DNA of 64,000 nt from Peptococcaceae bacterium (lineage in GTDB: Bacteria > Bacillota > Desulfotomaculia > Desulfotomaculales > Desulfocucumaceae), in the NCBI GenBank assembly GCA_023512435.1, contig JAILZP010000007.1, forward strand, positions 42,801-106,800. Direction: 5' to 3'. The position numbers and the translations under genes are program-made. The first letter of the stretch is position 1. Every line of letters begins with the position of its first letter. This document shows, piece after piece, positions 40,950 to 48,590 of the stretch. Below the pieces are notes generated by a model, which was not told where the DNA came from, made no database searches, and worked only from the letters and a program-made list of their open reading frames with translations.

Positions 40950-41774
40950 ATGCCCCTGACCGGTTTAAAACTGGGTTTTCTGGGCGGCGGCGCCATGGCC
41001 GGAGCCCTGCTTGCCGGGCTTACCGGCAGCGGCGCGGTGGCCGCCCGGGACCTGTACGTGTCGGATGTCAGCAGGGAAAGGCTGGAACTGTTAAAGGCCT
41101 CATTAAATATTAATATATTGTACGACAACAGGGAAGTGGTCCGGCTGGCGGACATAATCATCCTGGCCGTGAAGCCGGGCATTGTTCTGTCCGTCCTGCG
41201 GGAAGCGGCCGGCGAACTTAAACCGGGCCAGACCGTCATTTCCATCGCCGCCGGGGTGCCGTTGGGCTCGCTGGAATCCGCGGCGGGCGGCGAGGCTGCC
41301 GTGGTCCGGGTGATGCCCAACACCCCGGCCCTGGTGGGGGAGGGGGCCAGCGCCGTCTGTCCGGGCACCAGGGCGGGAAGCAGGGACGTTGAAAGGGCTC
41401 TGGCTGTTTTCAACGCCGTGGGCAGGGCGGTGGAGGTTCCCGAGTCGATGATGGATGCCGTCACAGGCCTGAGCGGCAGCGGCCCGGCCTACATGTTCGT
41501 TATCCTGGAGGCGCTGGCGGACGCGGGGCTGAGGATGGGACTGCCCAGGAACGTGGCGGTCCTCCTGGCCGCCCAGACCATGCTGGGGGCGGCCAAAATG
41601 CTGCTGGAGACGGGCCGGCACCCGGGGCAGCTCAAGGACATGGTCACCACTCCGGGCGGCACCACCATCGAGGGGCTTTACACCCTTGAAAGAAGGGGCC
41701 TCCGGGGGGCGTTGATGGAAGCGGTGGAGGCCGCCGCCGCGAGGTCCCGGGAATTATCGGGCGGCTTGAAATAG
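40950..41774 (+). CDS. proC: Pyrroline-5-carboxylate reductase
   Basis: The last enzyme of proline synthesis, reducing pyrroline-5-carboxylate with NAD(P)H. The 274-residue product has a Rossmann motif (LGFLGGGAMAGALLAGL), VKPGIV, VVRVMPNTPALVGEGASAV, and the C-terminal signature AVTGLSGSGPAYMFVILEALADAGLRMGLPR with TTPGGTTIEGL. ATG 40950 is chosen, with CGGAG 9 bases upstream; ATG 40941 abuts that site. Its position between sepF and yggT is common in Firmicutes. Confidence 0.95.
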   Translation: MPLTGLKLGFLGGGAMAGALLAGLTGSGAVAARDLYVSDVSRERLELLKASLNINILYDNREVVRLADIIILAVKPGIVLSVLREAAGELKPGQTVISIAAGVPLGSLESAAGGEAAVVRVMPNTPALVGEGASAVCPGTRAGSRDVERALAVFNAVGRAVEVPESMMDAVTGLSGSGPAYMFVILEALADAGLRMGLPRNVAVLLAAQTMLGAAKMLLETGRHPGQLKDMVTTPGGTTIEGLYTLERRGLRGALMEAVEAAAARSRELSGGLK

Positions 41775-41787
41775 GAGCGTGGTCGGT

Positions 41788-42045
41788 ATGGGCTTGGCAA
41801 ACCTGGTGGATATAGCCTTCGAGGTGTACATGGCCCTGATGTTGGCCAGAATCCTGCTTTCCTGGGTAAGGCACAATCCGTACCAGCCGGTTATCCGGTT
41901 CATCTATGAAATAACGGAACCGGTGCTGGGAATATTCAGGAGGATCATCCCTCCCATCGGCATGATTGACATATCCCCCATAGCGGCCTTTCTAGTCCTG
42001 GAATTGCTGAAAAGCCTGATCATCAGGATAATTCTTATGATTTGA
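41788..42045 (+). CDS. YggT family membrane protein
   Basis: An 85-residue membrane protein with two hydrophobic segments and the YggT repeat features RILLSWVRHNPYQPVIRFIYEITEPVLGIFRRIIPPIGMIDISPIAAF. The function is not established; the gene is a standard member of the sepF-ylmH region. ATG 41788 has AGGAGC 9 bases upstream; GTG 41779 is the alternative. Confidence 0.88.
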   Translation: MGLANLVDIAFEVYMALMLARILLSWVRHNPYQPVIRFIYEITEPVLGIFRRIIPPIGMIDISPIAAFLVLELLKSLIIRIILMI

Positions 42046-42046
42046 G

Positions 42047-42841
42047 GTGAAGGGCCCACTGTTCAGGGACCGTTTCCTGGCCGGATCCAGGGGAGAGGAC
42101 AAAAACCTGCTGGCGCGGGCCGCGGACATGGCCGAGACGGTGCTGCACCGCGGCCAGCCCTCTGTTACCGATTTTTACGACCCGTATCATGCGGGTCTGG
42201 TTGTTTCAGCCCTCAAAACCGCGGCCGGCCTCGCCTTCAGGTGCGACGGCGGTTACCCGGGGGCGGAGCGGCAAAGGGTGGTGATCTGCCCCGGTTACAT
42301 GGACCCCGGCGACGCAGACAGCGGGCTGGGCTTTTTGTCCATTTCCGGGAGTTTTCACGGATCCCGCCCCGGCCACAGGGATTTCCTGGGATCCCTGCTG
42401 GGTTTGGGTTTGAAAAGGGAAAAACTGGGGGATATACTGGTTAATGAGGAAGGGGCCCAGGCGGTGGTTGCCGCCGAGGTTATGCCTTTCATCAGGGGCC
42501 ACCTGTCCCGGGTCGGCAGGTGGGAGGTGTCCGTGGAGGAAATCGGGGCCGGCGACCTCAATGTCCCCGGGGAGAAAGTCAGGACGTTGAATGCCTCCGT
42601 TTCCTCCCTCAGGCTGGATTCCGTGGCCGCCGCCGGGTTCGGGGTGTCCAGGACCAAAATGGCCGGCTTCATAGCCTCGGAACGGGTCCACCTAAACTGG
42701 CAGGTCAGAAACTCCCCCTCCCAGCCCGTCAAGGCGGGGGACGTCATCTCCATCAAGGGCCGGGGAAGGGTGGAGGTGGCCGAGGTGAAGGGAACATCCC
42801 GCTCCGGGAGGATTTTTGTATCGCTCAAGAGGTATTACTAA
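42047..42841 (+). CDS. ylmH: S4-domain RNA-binding protein YlmH
   Basis: A 264-residue protein with an N-terminal YlmH domain (DKNLLARAADMAETVLHRGQPSVTDFYDPYHAGLV, RVVICPGYMD, GSLLGLGLKREKLGDILVNEEGAQAVV) and a C-terminal S4 RNA-binding domain (SSLRLDSVAAAGFGVSRTKMAGFIASERVHLNWQVRNSPSQPVKAGDVISIKGRGR). In Bacillus YlmH takes part in rescue of stalled ribosomal peptidyl-tRNA. GTG 42047 begins right after the yggT stop. Confidence 0.93.
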   Translation: MKGPLFRDRFLAGSRGEDKNLLARAADMAETVLHRGQPSVTDFYDPYHAGLVVSALKTAAGLAFRCDGGYPGAERQRVVICPGYMDPGDADSGLGFLSISGSFHGSRPGHRDFLGSLLGLGLKREKLGDILVNEEGAQAVVAAEVMPFIRGHLSRVGRWEVSVEEIGAGDLNVPGEKVRTLNASVSSLRLDSVAAAGFGVSRTKMAGFIASERVHLNWQVRNSPSQPVKAGDVISIKGRGRVEVAEVKGTSRSGRIFVSLKRYY

Positions 42842-42846
42842 AGGCC

Positions 42847-42874
42847 GGGATTGGGGATCAGGGGTCAGGGATTG
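42847..42874. repeat. Heptanucleotide array (GGGATTG type)
   Basis: Four 7-mers: GGGATTG, GGGATCA, GGGGTCA, GGGATTG. It fills the gap between ylmH and yggU and supplies the only purine-rich sequence before the yggU start. Confidence 0.75.
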
Positions 42875-42879
42875 GTAAA

Positions 42880-43179
42880 ATGCTGGATATAAAAGAGGAC
42901 AGGGACGGGGTCAGTTTCAGGGTCAGGGTGCAGCCCAGGGCCTCCCGCAACCAGGCGGCCGGCATCGCGGACGGCGCCCTGAAGGTGCGCCTCACCGCCC
43001 CGCCGGTGGACGGGGAGGCCAACGAGGCCTGCCTTAAATTCCTGGCCGGGCTTTTCGGGGTGCCCGCCAGGTCGGTGTCGCTGGTCTCCGGGCATACCGG
43101 CCGGAATAAGATTGTGCGGGTCCGGGGATTGACCGCCAGGGACGTTTTGGATCTGCTGGGGCGGTTTCCGGAGTGTTGA
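42880..43179 (+). CDS. DUF167/YggU family protein
   Basis: A 99-residue protein with the family pattern VSFRVRVQPRASRNQAAGIADGALKVRLTAPPVDGEANEACLKFLAGLFGVPARSVSLVSGHTGRNKIVRV. The function is unknown; it is widespread next to yggT. ATG 42880 is the family start; the upstream open frame belongs to ylmH sequence in another frame. divIVA, usual between this gene and ileS in many Firmicutes, is absent. Confidence 0.9.
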   Translation: MLDIKEDRDGVSFRVRVQPRASRNQAAGIADGALKVRLTAPPVDGEANEACLKFLAGLFGVPARSVSLVSGHTGRNKIVRVRGLTARDVLDLLGRFPEC

Positions 43180-43204
43180 CGGCCGGGAACGTTTTTAATA
43201 TAAT
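43176..43204 (+). promoter_or_regulatory. Sigma-A promoter of the ileS leader
   Basis: TTGACG (43176-43181), 17-base spacer, TATAAT (43199-43204). The -35 overlaps the yggU stop codon. Confidence 0.75.
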
Positions 43205-43244
43205 ACATATTATGCTGAAAAATGTATACAAAAAGCCGTTGAAC

Positions 43245-43520
43245 GGGAGGAGTAGGAAAACCAGCCCTTTCAAGAGAGCCCGGGCCGGTGCGATCCGGGC
43301 AGGGGTACTTTCCCAAAATCACCCGGGAGGCGTCCGCCGAACGCACCATGCCTGCCAGTAAGCGGGACCGGCCCCGCCCGCGTTAAGGGCGCAAGAGACG
43401 ACGGACCAGGCAGGGCTGTGGCGCGAGGTTCATCACAGCCCCACAGCCCGGACCGTTAAATAGGGTGGTACCACGGGAATTATAACCCGTCCCTTTGCCG
43501 GGGCGGGTTTTTAAATTTTT
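43245..43520 (+). promoter_or_regulatory. T-box leader (isoleucine) of ileS
   Basis: A tRNA-sensing riboswitch. Stem I includes AAGAGAGCCCGGGCC and a specifier loop whose triplet ATC (43318-43320) reads isoleucine. The antiterminator T-box AGGGTGGTACCACGG lies at 43462-43476, and the terminator AACCCG...CGGGTTTTT at 43483-43513. Uncharged tRNA-Ile would stabilise the antiterminator and allow ileS transcription. Confidence 0.92.
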
Positions 43521-43544
43521 ATCAGGCACTGGAGGTTCTTATCA

Positions 43545-46334
43545 ATGGACTACAGCAAAACACTGAACCTGCCCAAAACCGATTTTCCCATGCGGGCCAA
43601 CCTGCCCGAAAAGGAGCCGGAAATACTGAAATTCTGGGATGAAATAAACATTTACCGGCTGGTGGCCGAAAAGAACGCCGGGAAGCCCAAATTCATCCTG
43701 CACGACGGCCCGCCCTACGCCAACGGCCACATTCACCTGGGCACGGCCCTGAACAAGGTGCTGAAGGATATCGTGGTCAAGTACCACTCCATGGCCGGCT
43801 ACGACTCGCCCTATGTACCGGGCTGGGACACCCACGGGCTGCCCATCGAGCAGCAGGCCATCAAGGCCATGGGAATCAACAGGCATGCCGTTCACCCGCT
43901 GGAATTCCGCGGGAAGTGCAAGGAATACGCCCTCAAGTTCGTGGAGATTCAGAAGGAGGAATTCAAACGCCTCGGAGTGAGGGGCGACTGGGACCACCCG
44001 TACCTCACCCTGATGCCCCACTTCGAGGCCGCCCAGATCGGCGCCTTCGGCGAAATGGCCAAGCGCGGCTACATCTACAAGGGCCTCAAGCCGGTGTACT
44101 GGTGCGCCACCTGCGAGACCGCCCTGGCCGAGGCCGAGGTGGAGTACGGCGAAAAGCAGTCCCCCTCCATCCACGTGCGCTTTCCGGTCATCCAGGGCAA
44201 AGGGGTGCTGCCGGAAGAAGAAACCTACGTGGTGATCTGGACCACCACCCCCTGGACCCTCATCGCCAACGTGGCCATCTGCCTGCATCCCGATTTTGAC
44301 TATGTCCTGGCGAGGTTCGGAAAAGTCCGCTACCTGGCGGCCCGGGAACTGCTGGGACAGTTCATGGAGGCCGCCGGCCTGGCCGGCCCGGAGATAGAAA
44401 AAGAATTTAAGGGAAAAGAACTGGAAGGTGTAATCTGCCGGCATCCCTTCATTGACCGCCGGTCCCTGGTCATCCTGGGAGACCACGTCACCCTGGAGGC
44501 CGGGACCGGCTGCGTGCACACCGCCCCGGGCCACGGCCACGAGGACTTCATCGTGGGCCGGCAGTACGGCCTGCCGGTGCTTTCACCGCTGGACGGCAAG
44601 GGCGTCTTCACCGGCGAGGCGGGGGAGTTCGCGGGGCAAAACTACAATGAAGCCAACCAGGGGATCGTGAAAAAGCTGGCCGAAAACGGGGACCTGCTGG
44701 CCGGGGGCGCCGTCCTGCACCAGTACCCGCACTGCTGGCGCTGCAAAAAGCCGGTCTTTTTCAGGGCCACCGAGCAGTGGTTCGCCTCCATCGACGGGTT
44801 CCGCCAGGCCGCCCTGGACGCCATCAGGAAGGTGAGGTGGATTCCCGCTTGGGGTGAGGACCGCATCCACAACATGGTGGCCAACCGGGGCGACTGGTGC
44901 ATTTCAAGGCAGCGCACCTGGGGCGTGCCCATCCCGATATTCTACTGCGCCGGCTGCGGCAAAGAGATAATAAACGACGGGACCATCTCTCACCTGCAGG
45001 GGCTGTTCCGGGAATTCGGGTCCGACGTCTGGTTCGCCCGGGAAGCCGGGGAACTGGCGCCCCCGGGACTGAAGTGCCCGGACTGCGGTTCCGGCGCTTT
45101 CACCAAGGAGACCGACATCATGGACGTCTGGTTCGACAGCGGGACCAGCCACCTGGGGGTCTTAAGGCAGCCCGAAATATGGCCCGAACTCAGGTGGCCG
45201 GCGGACCTTTACCTGGAGGGAAGCGACCAGCACCGGGGGTGGTTCAACAGCTCCATTTCCACCTCGGTGGCGGTGACCGGGGAGGCCCCCTACAGGGCCG
45301 TGCTCACCCACGGCTTCGTGGTGGATGAGCAGGGCCGGAAGATGAGCAAATCCCTGGGCAACGTGGTGGATCCCCTGAAGGTGATCGCCCAGATGGGGGC
45401 CGACATCCTCCGGCTGTGGGTCAGCAGCGCCGACTACCGGGGCGACATGGCCCTTTCCCAGTCCATCCTGAAGCAGATGACCGAATCCTACCGCAAGATC
45501 CGGAATACCTGCCGGTTCCTGGTGGGGAACCTGTACGATTTTGACCCGGCGGCGCACCGGGTGGACTACCGTGACCTGCCCGAAATCGACCGCTGGGCGC
45601 TGATCAGGCTGCAAAGGCTGGTGGACCGGGTCCTGGCGGCGTACAGGGAGTACGAGTACCACGTGGTCTATCACGCCGTCCACAATTTCTGCACGGTGGA
45701 CATGAGCGCCCTTTACCTGGACATCATCAAGGACCGCCTTTACACCTCGCCCCCGGCATCTCCGGCCAGGCGGTCGGCCCAGACCGTGCTGTACGAGGTG
45801 CTGTACGCCCTGGTGCGCCTGCTGGCGCCGGTGCTGGCCTTCACCAGCGAGGAGATCTGGCGCTACGTCCCTAAGAACGGCGATATGCCGGTAAGCGTCC
45901 AGCTCTGCGACATGCCCGGGGTCAACGAGGACTACCTCGATCCGGCCCTGGAAAAGAAATGGGACCGCCTGCTGGACCTGCGGGCGGTGGTCACCAGGGC
46001 GCTGGAAAAGGCGAGGCAGGACAAGGTGATCGGCAATTCCCTGGAGGCCCTGGTTGAGCTGTACGTCTCGGGTGAGGTGCATGATTTCCTGCTGCCCGTG
46101 AAGGACGACCTGGCCACCCTGTTCATCGTCTCGGGGGTGGCCGTCAGCCGGGAGCCCGCTCAGGGGGAGGCGGTGGCGGATGAAGAAATACCCGGTTTCG
46201 CGGTGATGGTGCGCCGGGCCCCGGGGGCCAAGTGCGAACGCTGCTGGAACTACCACGAAGCGGTGGGCCGGGACGGTGAACATCCCGCCCTGTGCCCGAG
46301 GTGCGTGGAAGTTGTCCGATCAATATCAATATAA
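43545..46334 (+). CDS. ileS: Isoleucyl-tRNA synthetase
   Basis: A class I aminoacyl-tRNA synthetase. The 929-residue product has the HIGH-equivalent in GPPYANGHIHLG (near 57), WDTHGLPIE, the editing domain (WTTTPWTLIANVA), the KMSKS loop DEQGRKMSKSLGNVV, and a C-terminal zinc finger (CERCWNYHEAVG ... CPRC). Length matches the bacterial (IleS1-like) form. It is controlled by the Ile T-box upstream and ended by a hairpin at 46348. Confidence 0.98.
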   Translation: MDYSKTLNLPKTDFPMRANLPEKEPEILKFWDEINIYRLVAEKNAGKPKFILHDGPPYANGHIHLGTALNKVLKDIVVKYHSMAGYDSPYVPGWDTHGLPIEQQAIKAMGINRHAVHPLEFRGKCKEYALKFVEIQKEEFKRLGVRGDWDHPYLTLMPHFEAAQIGAFGEMAKRGYIYKGLKPVYWCATCETALAEAEVEYGEKQSPSIHVRFPVIQGKGVLPEEETYVVIWTTTPWTLIANVAICLHPDFDYVLARFGKVRYLAARELLGQFMEAAGLAGPEIEKEFKGKELEGVICRHPFIDRRSLVILGDHVTLEAGTGCVHTAPGHGHEDFIVGRQYGLPVLSPLDGKGVFTGEAGEFAGQNYNEANQGIVKKLAENGDLLAGGAVLHQYPHCWRCKKPVFFRATEQWFASIDGFRQAALDAIRKVRWIPAWGEDRIHNMVANRGDWCISRQRTWGVPIPIFYCAGCGKEIINDGTISHLQGLFREFGSDVWFAREAGELAPPGLKCPDCGSGAFTKETDIMDVWFDSGTSHLGVLRQPEIWPELRWPADLYLEGSDQHRGWFNSSISTSVAVTGEAPYRAVLTHGFVVDEQGRKMSKSLGNVVDPLKVIAQMGADILRLWVSSADYRGDMALSQSILKQMTESYRKIRNTCRFLVGNLYDFDPAAHRVDYRDLPEIDRWALIRLQRLVDRVLAAYREYEYHVVYHAVHNFCTVDMSALYLDIIKDRLYTSPPASPARRSAQTVLYEVLYALVRLLAPVLAFTSEEIWRYVPKNGDMPVSVQLCDMPGVNEDYLDPALEKKWDRLLDLRAVVTRALEKARQDKVIGNSLEALVELYVSGEVHDFLLPVKDDLATLFIVSGVAVSREPAQGEAVADEEIPGFAVMVRRAPGAKCERCWNYHEAVGRDGEHPALCPRCVEVVRSISI

Positions 46335-46347
46335 TGAACTGAGTTCT

Positions 46348-46370
46348 GCCGCCCGAAGGGCGGCTTTTTT
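46348..46370 (+). terminator. Terminator after ileS
   Basis: GCCGCCC (46348-46354), loop GAA, GGGCGGC (46358-46364), then TTTTTT. Confidence 0.9.
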
Positions 46371-46569
46371 AATCCCGCCTCCGGTCTCGATCTTCCCGCT
46401 TTTGCATCCTGCCGGACAACATTCCCCCGATTTTTCCGGCTTCCACCGAGCTGAGCTGCCCCCAGCCGCCCCGCATGATTTTATCCAGCAACCCCAATTC
46501 CTCCGCTATTTCAAGCTTCAGCCTTTCAACCAGCAGTTCTTTTTCCGTGGCTTTTTTCTTCCCTGGCAA
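46369..46569 (-). CDS. Alpha/beta-type small acid-soluble spore protein (SspF-like)
   Basis: A 66-residue protein with the SASP pattern LKLEIAEELGLLDKIMRGGWGQLSSVEAGKIGGMLSGRM: the EIAEELG region matches the GPR protease cleavage motif, and the Gly-Trp-Gly turn separates two helices. These proteins coat and protect spore DNA. The short Lys-rich N-terminus and Arg-rich tail are variable parts. It is convergent with ileS. A sigma-G promoter was not identified with confidence. Confidence 0.75.
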   Translation of the reverse strand: MPGKKKATEKELLVERLKLEIAEELGLLDKIMRGGWGQLSSVEAGKIGGMLSGRMQKREDRDRRRD

Positions 46570-46635
46570 ATAATCACCCCTTAAAAACAGGAATTGGGAA
46601 TTGGTATTAATTTACCCTCACATATATTTCCCCCG

Positions 46636-46663
46636 CTTCCCGGTTCCCAATTCCCGGTTCCCA
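46636..46663. repeat. Heptanucleotide array (GTTCCCA type)
   Basis: Four 7-mers: CTTCCCG, GTTCCCA, ATTCCCG, GTTCCCA. A two-unit inverted partner (GGAATTGGGAATTGG) lies at about 46590-46604, on the other side of the SASP upstream region. Confidence 0.7.
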
Positions 46664-46743
46664 ATAAAAAAGGAGTCCTGAAAGACCCCTTCAGCTTCAA
46701 TGTGTCAGTGCGGCCCGGTATGGTCCGGCGGTATGGAACCGCA

Positions 46744-47265
46744 TTAGTGGATGTCTTCCGGGGAAACCACCTTGACCAGGATCTTGGTTTCACCCACCAC
46801 CTCGACGTATACGCCCAGTTCAAAATCAATCTTGATCTTGCCCTCCCCGGTAACCGAGGCCTCCTGGGTCTGGGGCGGCTTGATTAGGATCCCCTTGGCA
46901 TCGGTGATGGAGAGGACCTGCCCGTCGTATTCGGTGATGGGAACAACCTCCTCGAAATGGATGGCCTGGCGCAGGAGATCGGTTGATTTGCCTCCGTTGT
47001 AGGCATACCATATGTGTGCCTCGAAAATGCCGTTTACCCGGACCCCGATTTTATCCCCGTCCGCTTCTATTTCCGGGTCCTTCAGGCGCATCTGGGTGAT
47101 GGACGTACCCAGGATCTGAGTGGCCGGGCTTCCGTCAAGGGTGGCAAACTGCTGGCTGTAGCGGAAAAATTTCTTTGCCGACCCGCAGACGGCCTTGGTG
47201 ATAATTTCCCTGTAGCCGCTTTTAGTGTATAAAGGGAAATTCCTTTCACCTGTACTGACGCTCAC
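46744..47265 (-). CDS. cotE: Outer spore coat morphogenetic protein CotE
   Basis: A 173-residue CotE-family protein, which organises the outer spore coat in the mother cell. The family start YREIITKAVCGSAKKFFRYSQQF is clear, followed by ATQILGTSITQ, GIFEAHIWYAYNGGKSTDLLRQ and a C-terminal VYVEVVGETKILVKVV. GTG 47265 is chosen, with GGAGGG 8 bases upstream; an ATG further upstream has no such site. The gene stands alone between the SASP gene and mntA. Confidence 0.88.
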   Translation of the reverse strand: MSVSTGERNFPLYTKSGYREIITKAVCGSAKKFFRYSQQFATLDGSPATQILGTSITQMRLKDPEIEADGDKIGVRVNGIFEAHIWYAYNGGKSTDLLRQAIHFEEVVPITEYDGQVLSITDAKGILIKPPQTQEASVTGEGKIKIDFELGVYVEVVGETKILVKVVSPEDIH

Positions 47266-47593
47266 TTTTATTCCCTCCTTCAATAATGGGTGGAAGAAAA
47301 TTTTTACCGGTTTGAGTAAAAAGTCTTTTTTCTCCGGCAAATTATGGCGGTTCACAATATATTATGAATTTTGAGCAGTAATTGTTACCATTTGAACGGC
47401 CAATTATAAAGAATAAGCCTGAATACCCCTGATTGAAATACATTAATCAGCCAATTCAAGGTTGTTATGGAATATTTTAATAGAATATTTATAGTGGTGC
47501 TATAATTACAGTTTGTTAAAATTATGTTGCCATTTTTATGTGTTTTTAGTAATATTTATAAAAGGTATGATAAGGCCGCAAAGGGTGTTCGCC
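47266..47593. other. AT-rich intergenic region
   Basis: This 328-base gap between cotE and mntA is notably AT-rich compared with the window (for example 47440-47600). It must hold the divergent promoters of cotE and mntA, but I see no well-spaced consensus pair, repeat array or RNA. Confidence 0.5.
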
Positions 47594-48016
47594 GTGGAAA
47601 ATCATATTAAACAGAGAATTGTCCAGCTTTGTCAAAATCTAGGAATTGATGTCTGCTACCTTTTCGGTTCCCGGGCGGATGGGACCGCTTGTTCCGGCAG
47701 CGATATAGACCTGGCCGTGGCCTTCAAGGATTACGACGGTAAAAAGTACGGCCTTTCCTCGGAAATAAGTATGCAGCAAGAATTTGAAGATGCGTTGCGG
47801 CCTTACCAGGTGGACCTTTTGTTGATTCAGCGGGCACCTATTATTTTAAAGTTTAAAATAATAAACGGGGTAGTACTGTTCAGTTCCGATGAAAATTTCA
47901 GGACTGACCTGGAGGAGGCCATAGTAAGGGATTACCTTGACTTTAAACCTTTTCTGGATGCCTACTACAGAGAGATGGCCGAAAGTTTTATTTTGGGGAA
48001 GGAAGATGGCAGGTAG
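47594..48016 (+). CDS. mntA: Minimal nucleotidyltransferase, MntA antitoxin
   Basis: A 140-residue MNT-domain protein with the catalytic signature YLFGSRADGTACSGSDIDLAV (GS near 25, Asp pair near 37-39) and a third Asp in YQVDLLLIQRAP. MntA proteins inactivate the partner HepT by transferring AMP to its active-site tyrosine. GTG 47594, with AAGGGTG upstream, gives the family length; ATG 47567 is an alternative. It overlaps hepT by one base. Confidence 0.85.
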   Translation: MENHIKQRIVQLCQNLGIDVCYLFGSRADGTACSGSDIDLAVAFKDYDGKKYGLSSEISMQQEFEDALRPYQVDLLLIQRAPIILKFKIINGVVLFSSDENFRTDLEEAIVRDYLDFKPFLDAYYREMAESFILGKEDGR

Positions 48017-48444
48017 TGCTGGACAGGGATAGAATCTATGGGAAGATAGACCTGATTAACCGTTCGCTGACCCGCCTTAAGGCTATGGCCGAACTCGGCG
48101 AAGACAGGTTTACGGCTGAACCGGACAACTTTGCCATTGCGGAGCATCATGTAAGGCGGAGCCTTGAATGCGTTTTTGATATAGGCCGGCACATTATGGC
48201 CAAAAAGGGCCTGGGCCATCCGGCGGACTACCGGTCGGTAATATCCGTCCTGGGCCGGGAAGGGGTAATACCCTGGGAGTTCTCAAATAAAATAAAAGGA
48301 ATGGCGGGATATCGCAACCGCCTGGTGCACGGTTATGCGGAGGTCACACCGCGGGAAATGTATCGGATTCTGAAAGAAGGTCTGGGTGATTTAGAAGCTT
48401 ACTGCAGGTATATAATCAGGTATATCGAATCCGAAAAAGCTTAA
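48016..48444 (+). CDS. hepT: HepT-like HEPN-domain ribonuclease toxin
   Basis: A 142-residue HEPN protein (DUF86). The active motif R-x4-H-x-Y is present as RNRLVHGY (Arg 100, His 105, Tyr 107), the Tyr being the AMPylation target in characterised systems. With mntA it makes a HepT/MntA toxin-antitoxin pair. GTG 48016 overlaps the mntA stop. A strong terminator follows at 48476. Confidence 0.88.
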   Translation: MLDRDRIYGKIDLINRSLTRLKAMAELGEDRFTAEPDNFAIAEHHVRRSLECVFDIGRHIMAKKGLGHPADYRSVISVLGREGVIPWEFSNKIKGMAGYRNRLVHGYAEVTPREMYRILKEGLGDLEAYCRYIIRYIESEKA

Positions 48445-48475
48445 CCGCCCGGTTTCGGCCGGATCCGTAAAATAC

Positions 48476-48498
48476 AGCGCCATAAGGGCGCTTTTTTT
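48476..48498 (+). terminator. Terminator after hepT
   Basis: AGCGCC (48476-48481) pairs with GGCGCT (48487-48492), then TTTTTT. Confidence 0.8.
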
Positions 48499-48590
48499 AC
48501 GGGCAAATTTTAAATCCGGAGGAACTTTTTGGGCCGCTTTTCGTCATGTGGTAATAGGTGAATCAAAAAAAAGGAGGTTATGTTCACCAG

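Noticed and set aside
42520..42880. A longer N-terminus for the DUF167 protein
   Set aside because: The extension lies inside ylmH in another frame; the family starts at ATG 42880.
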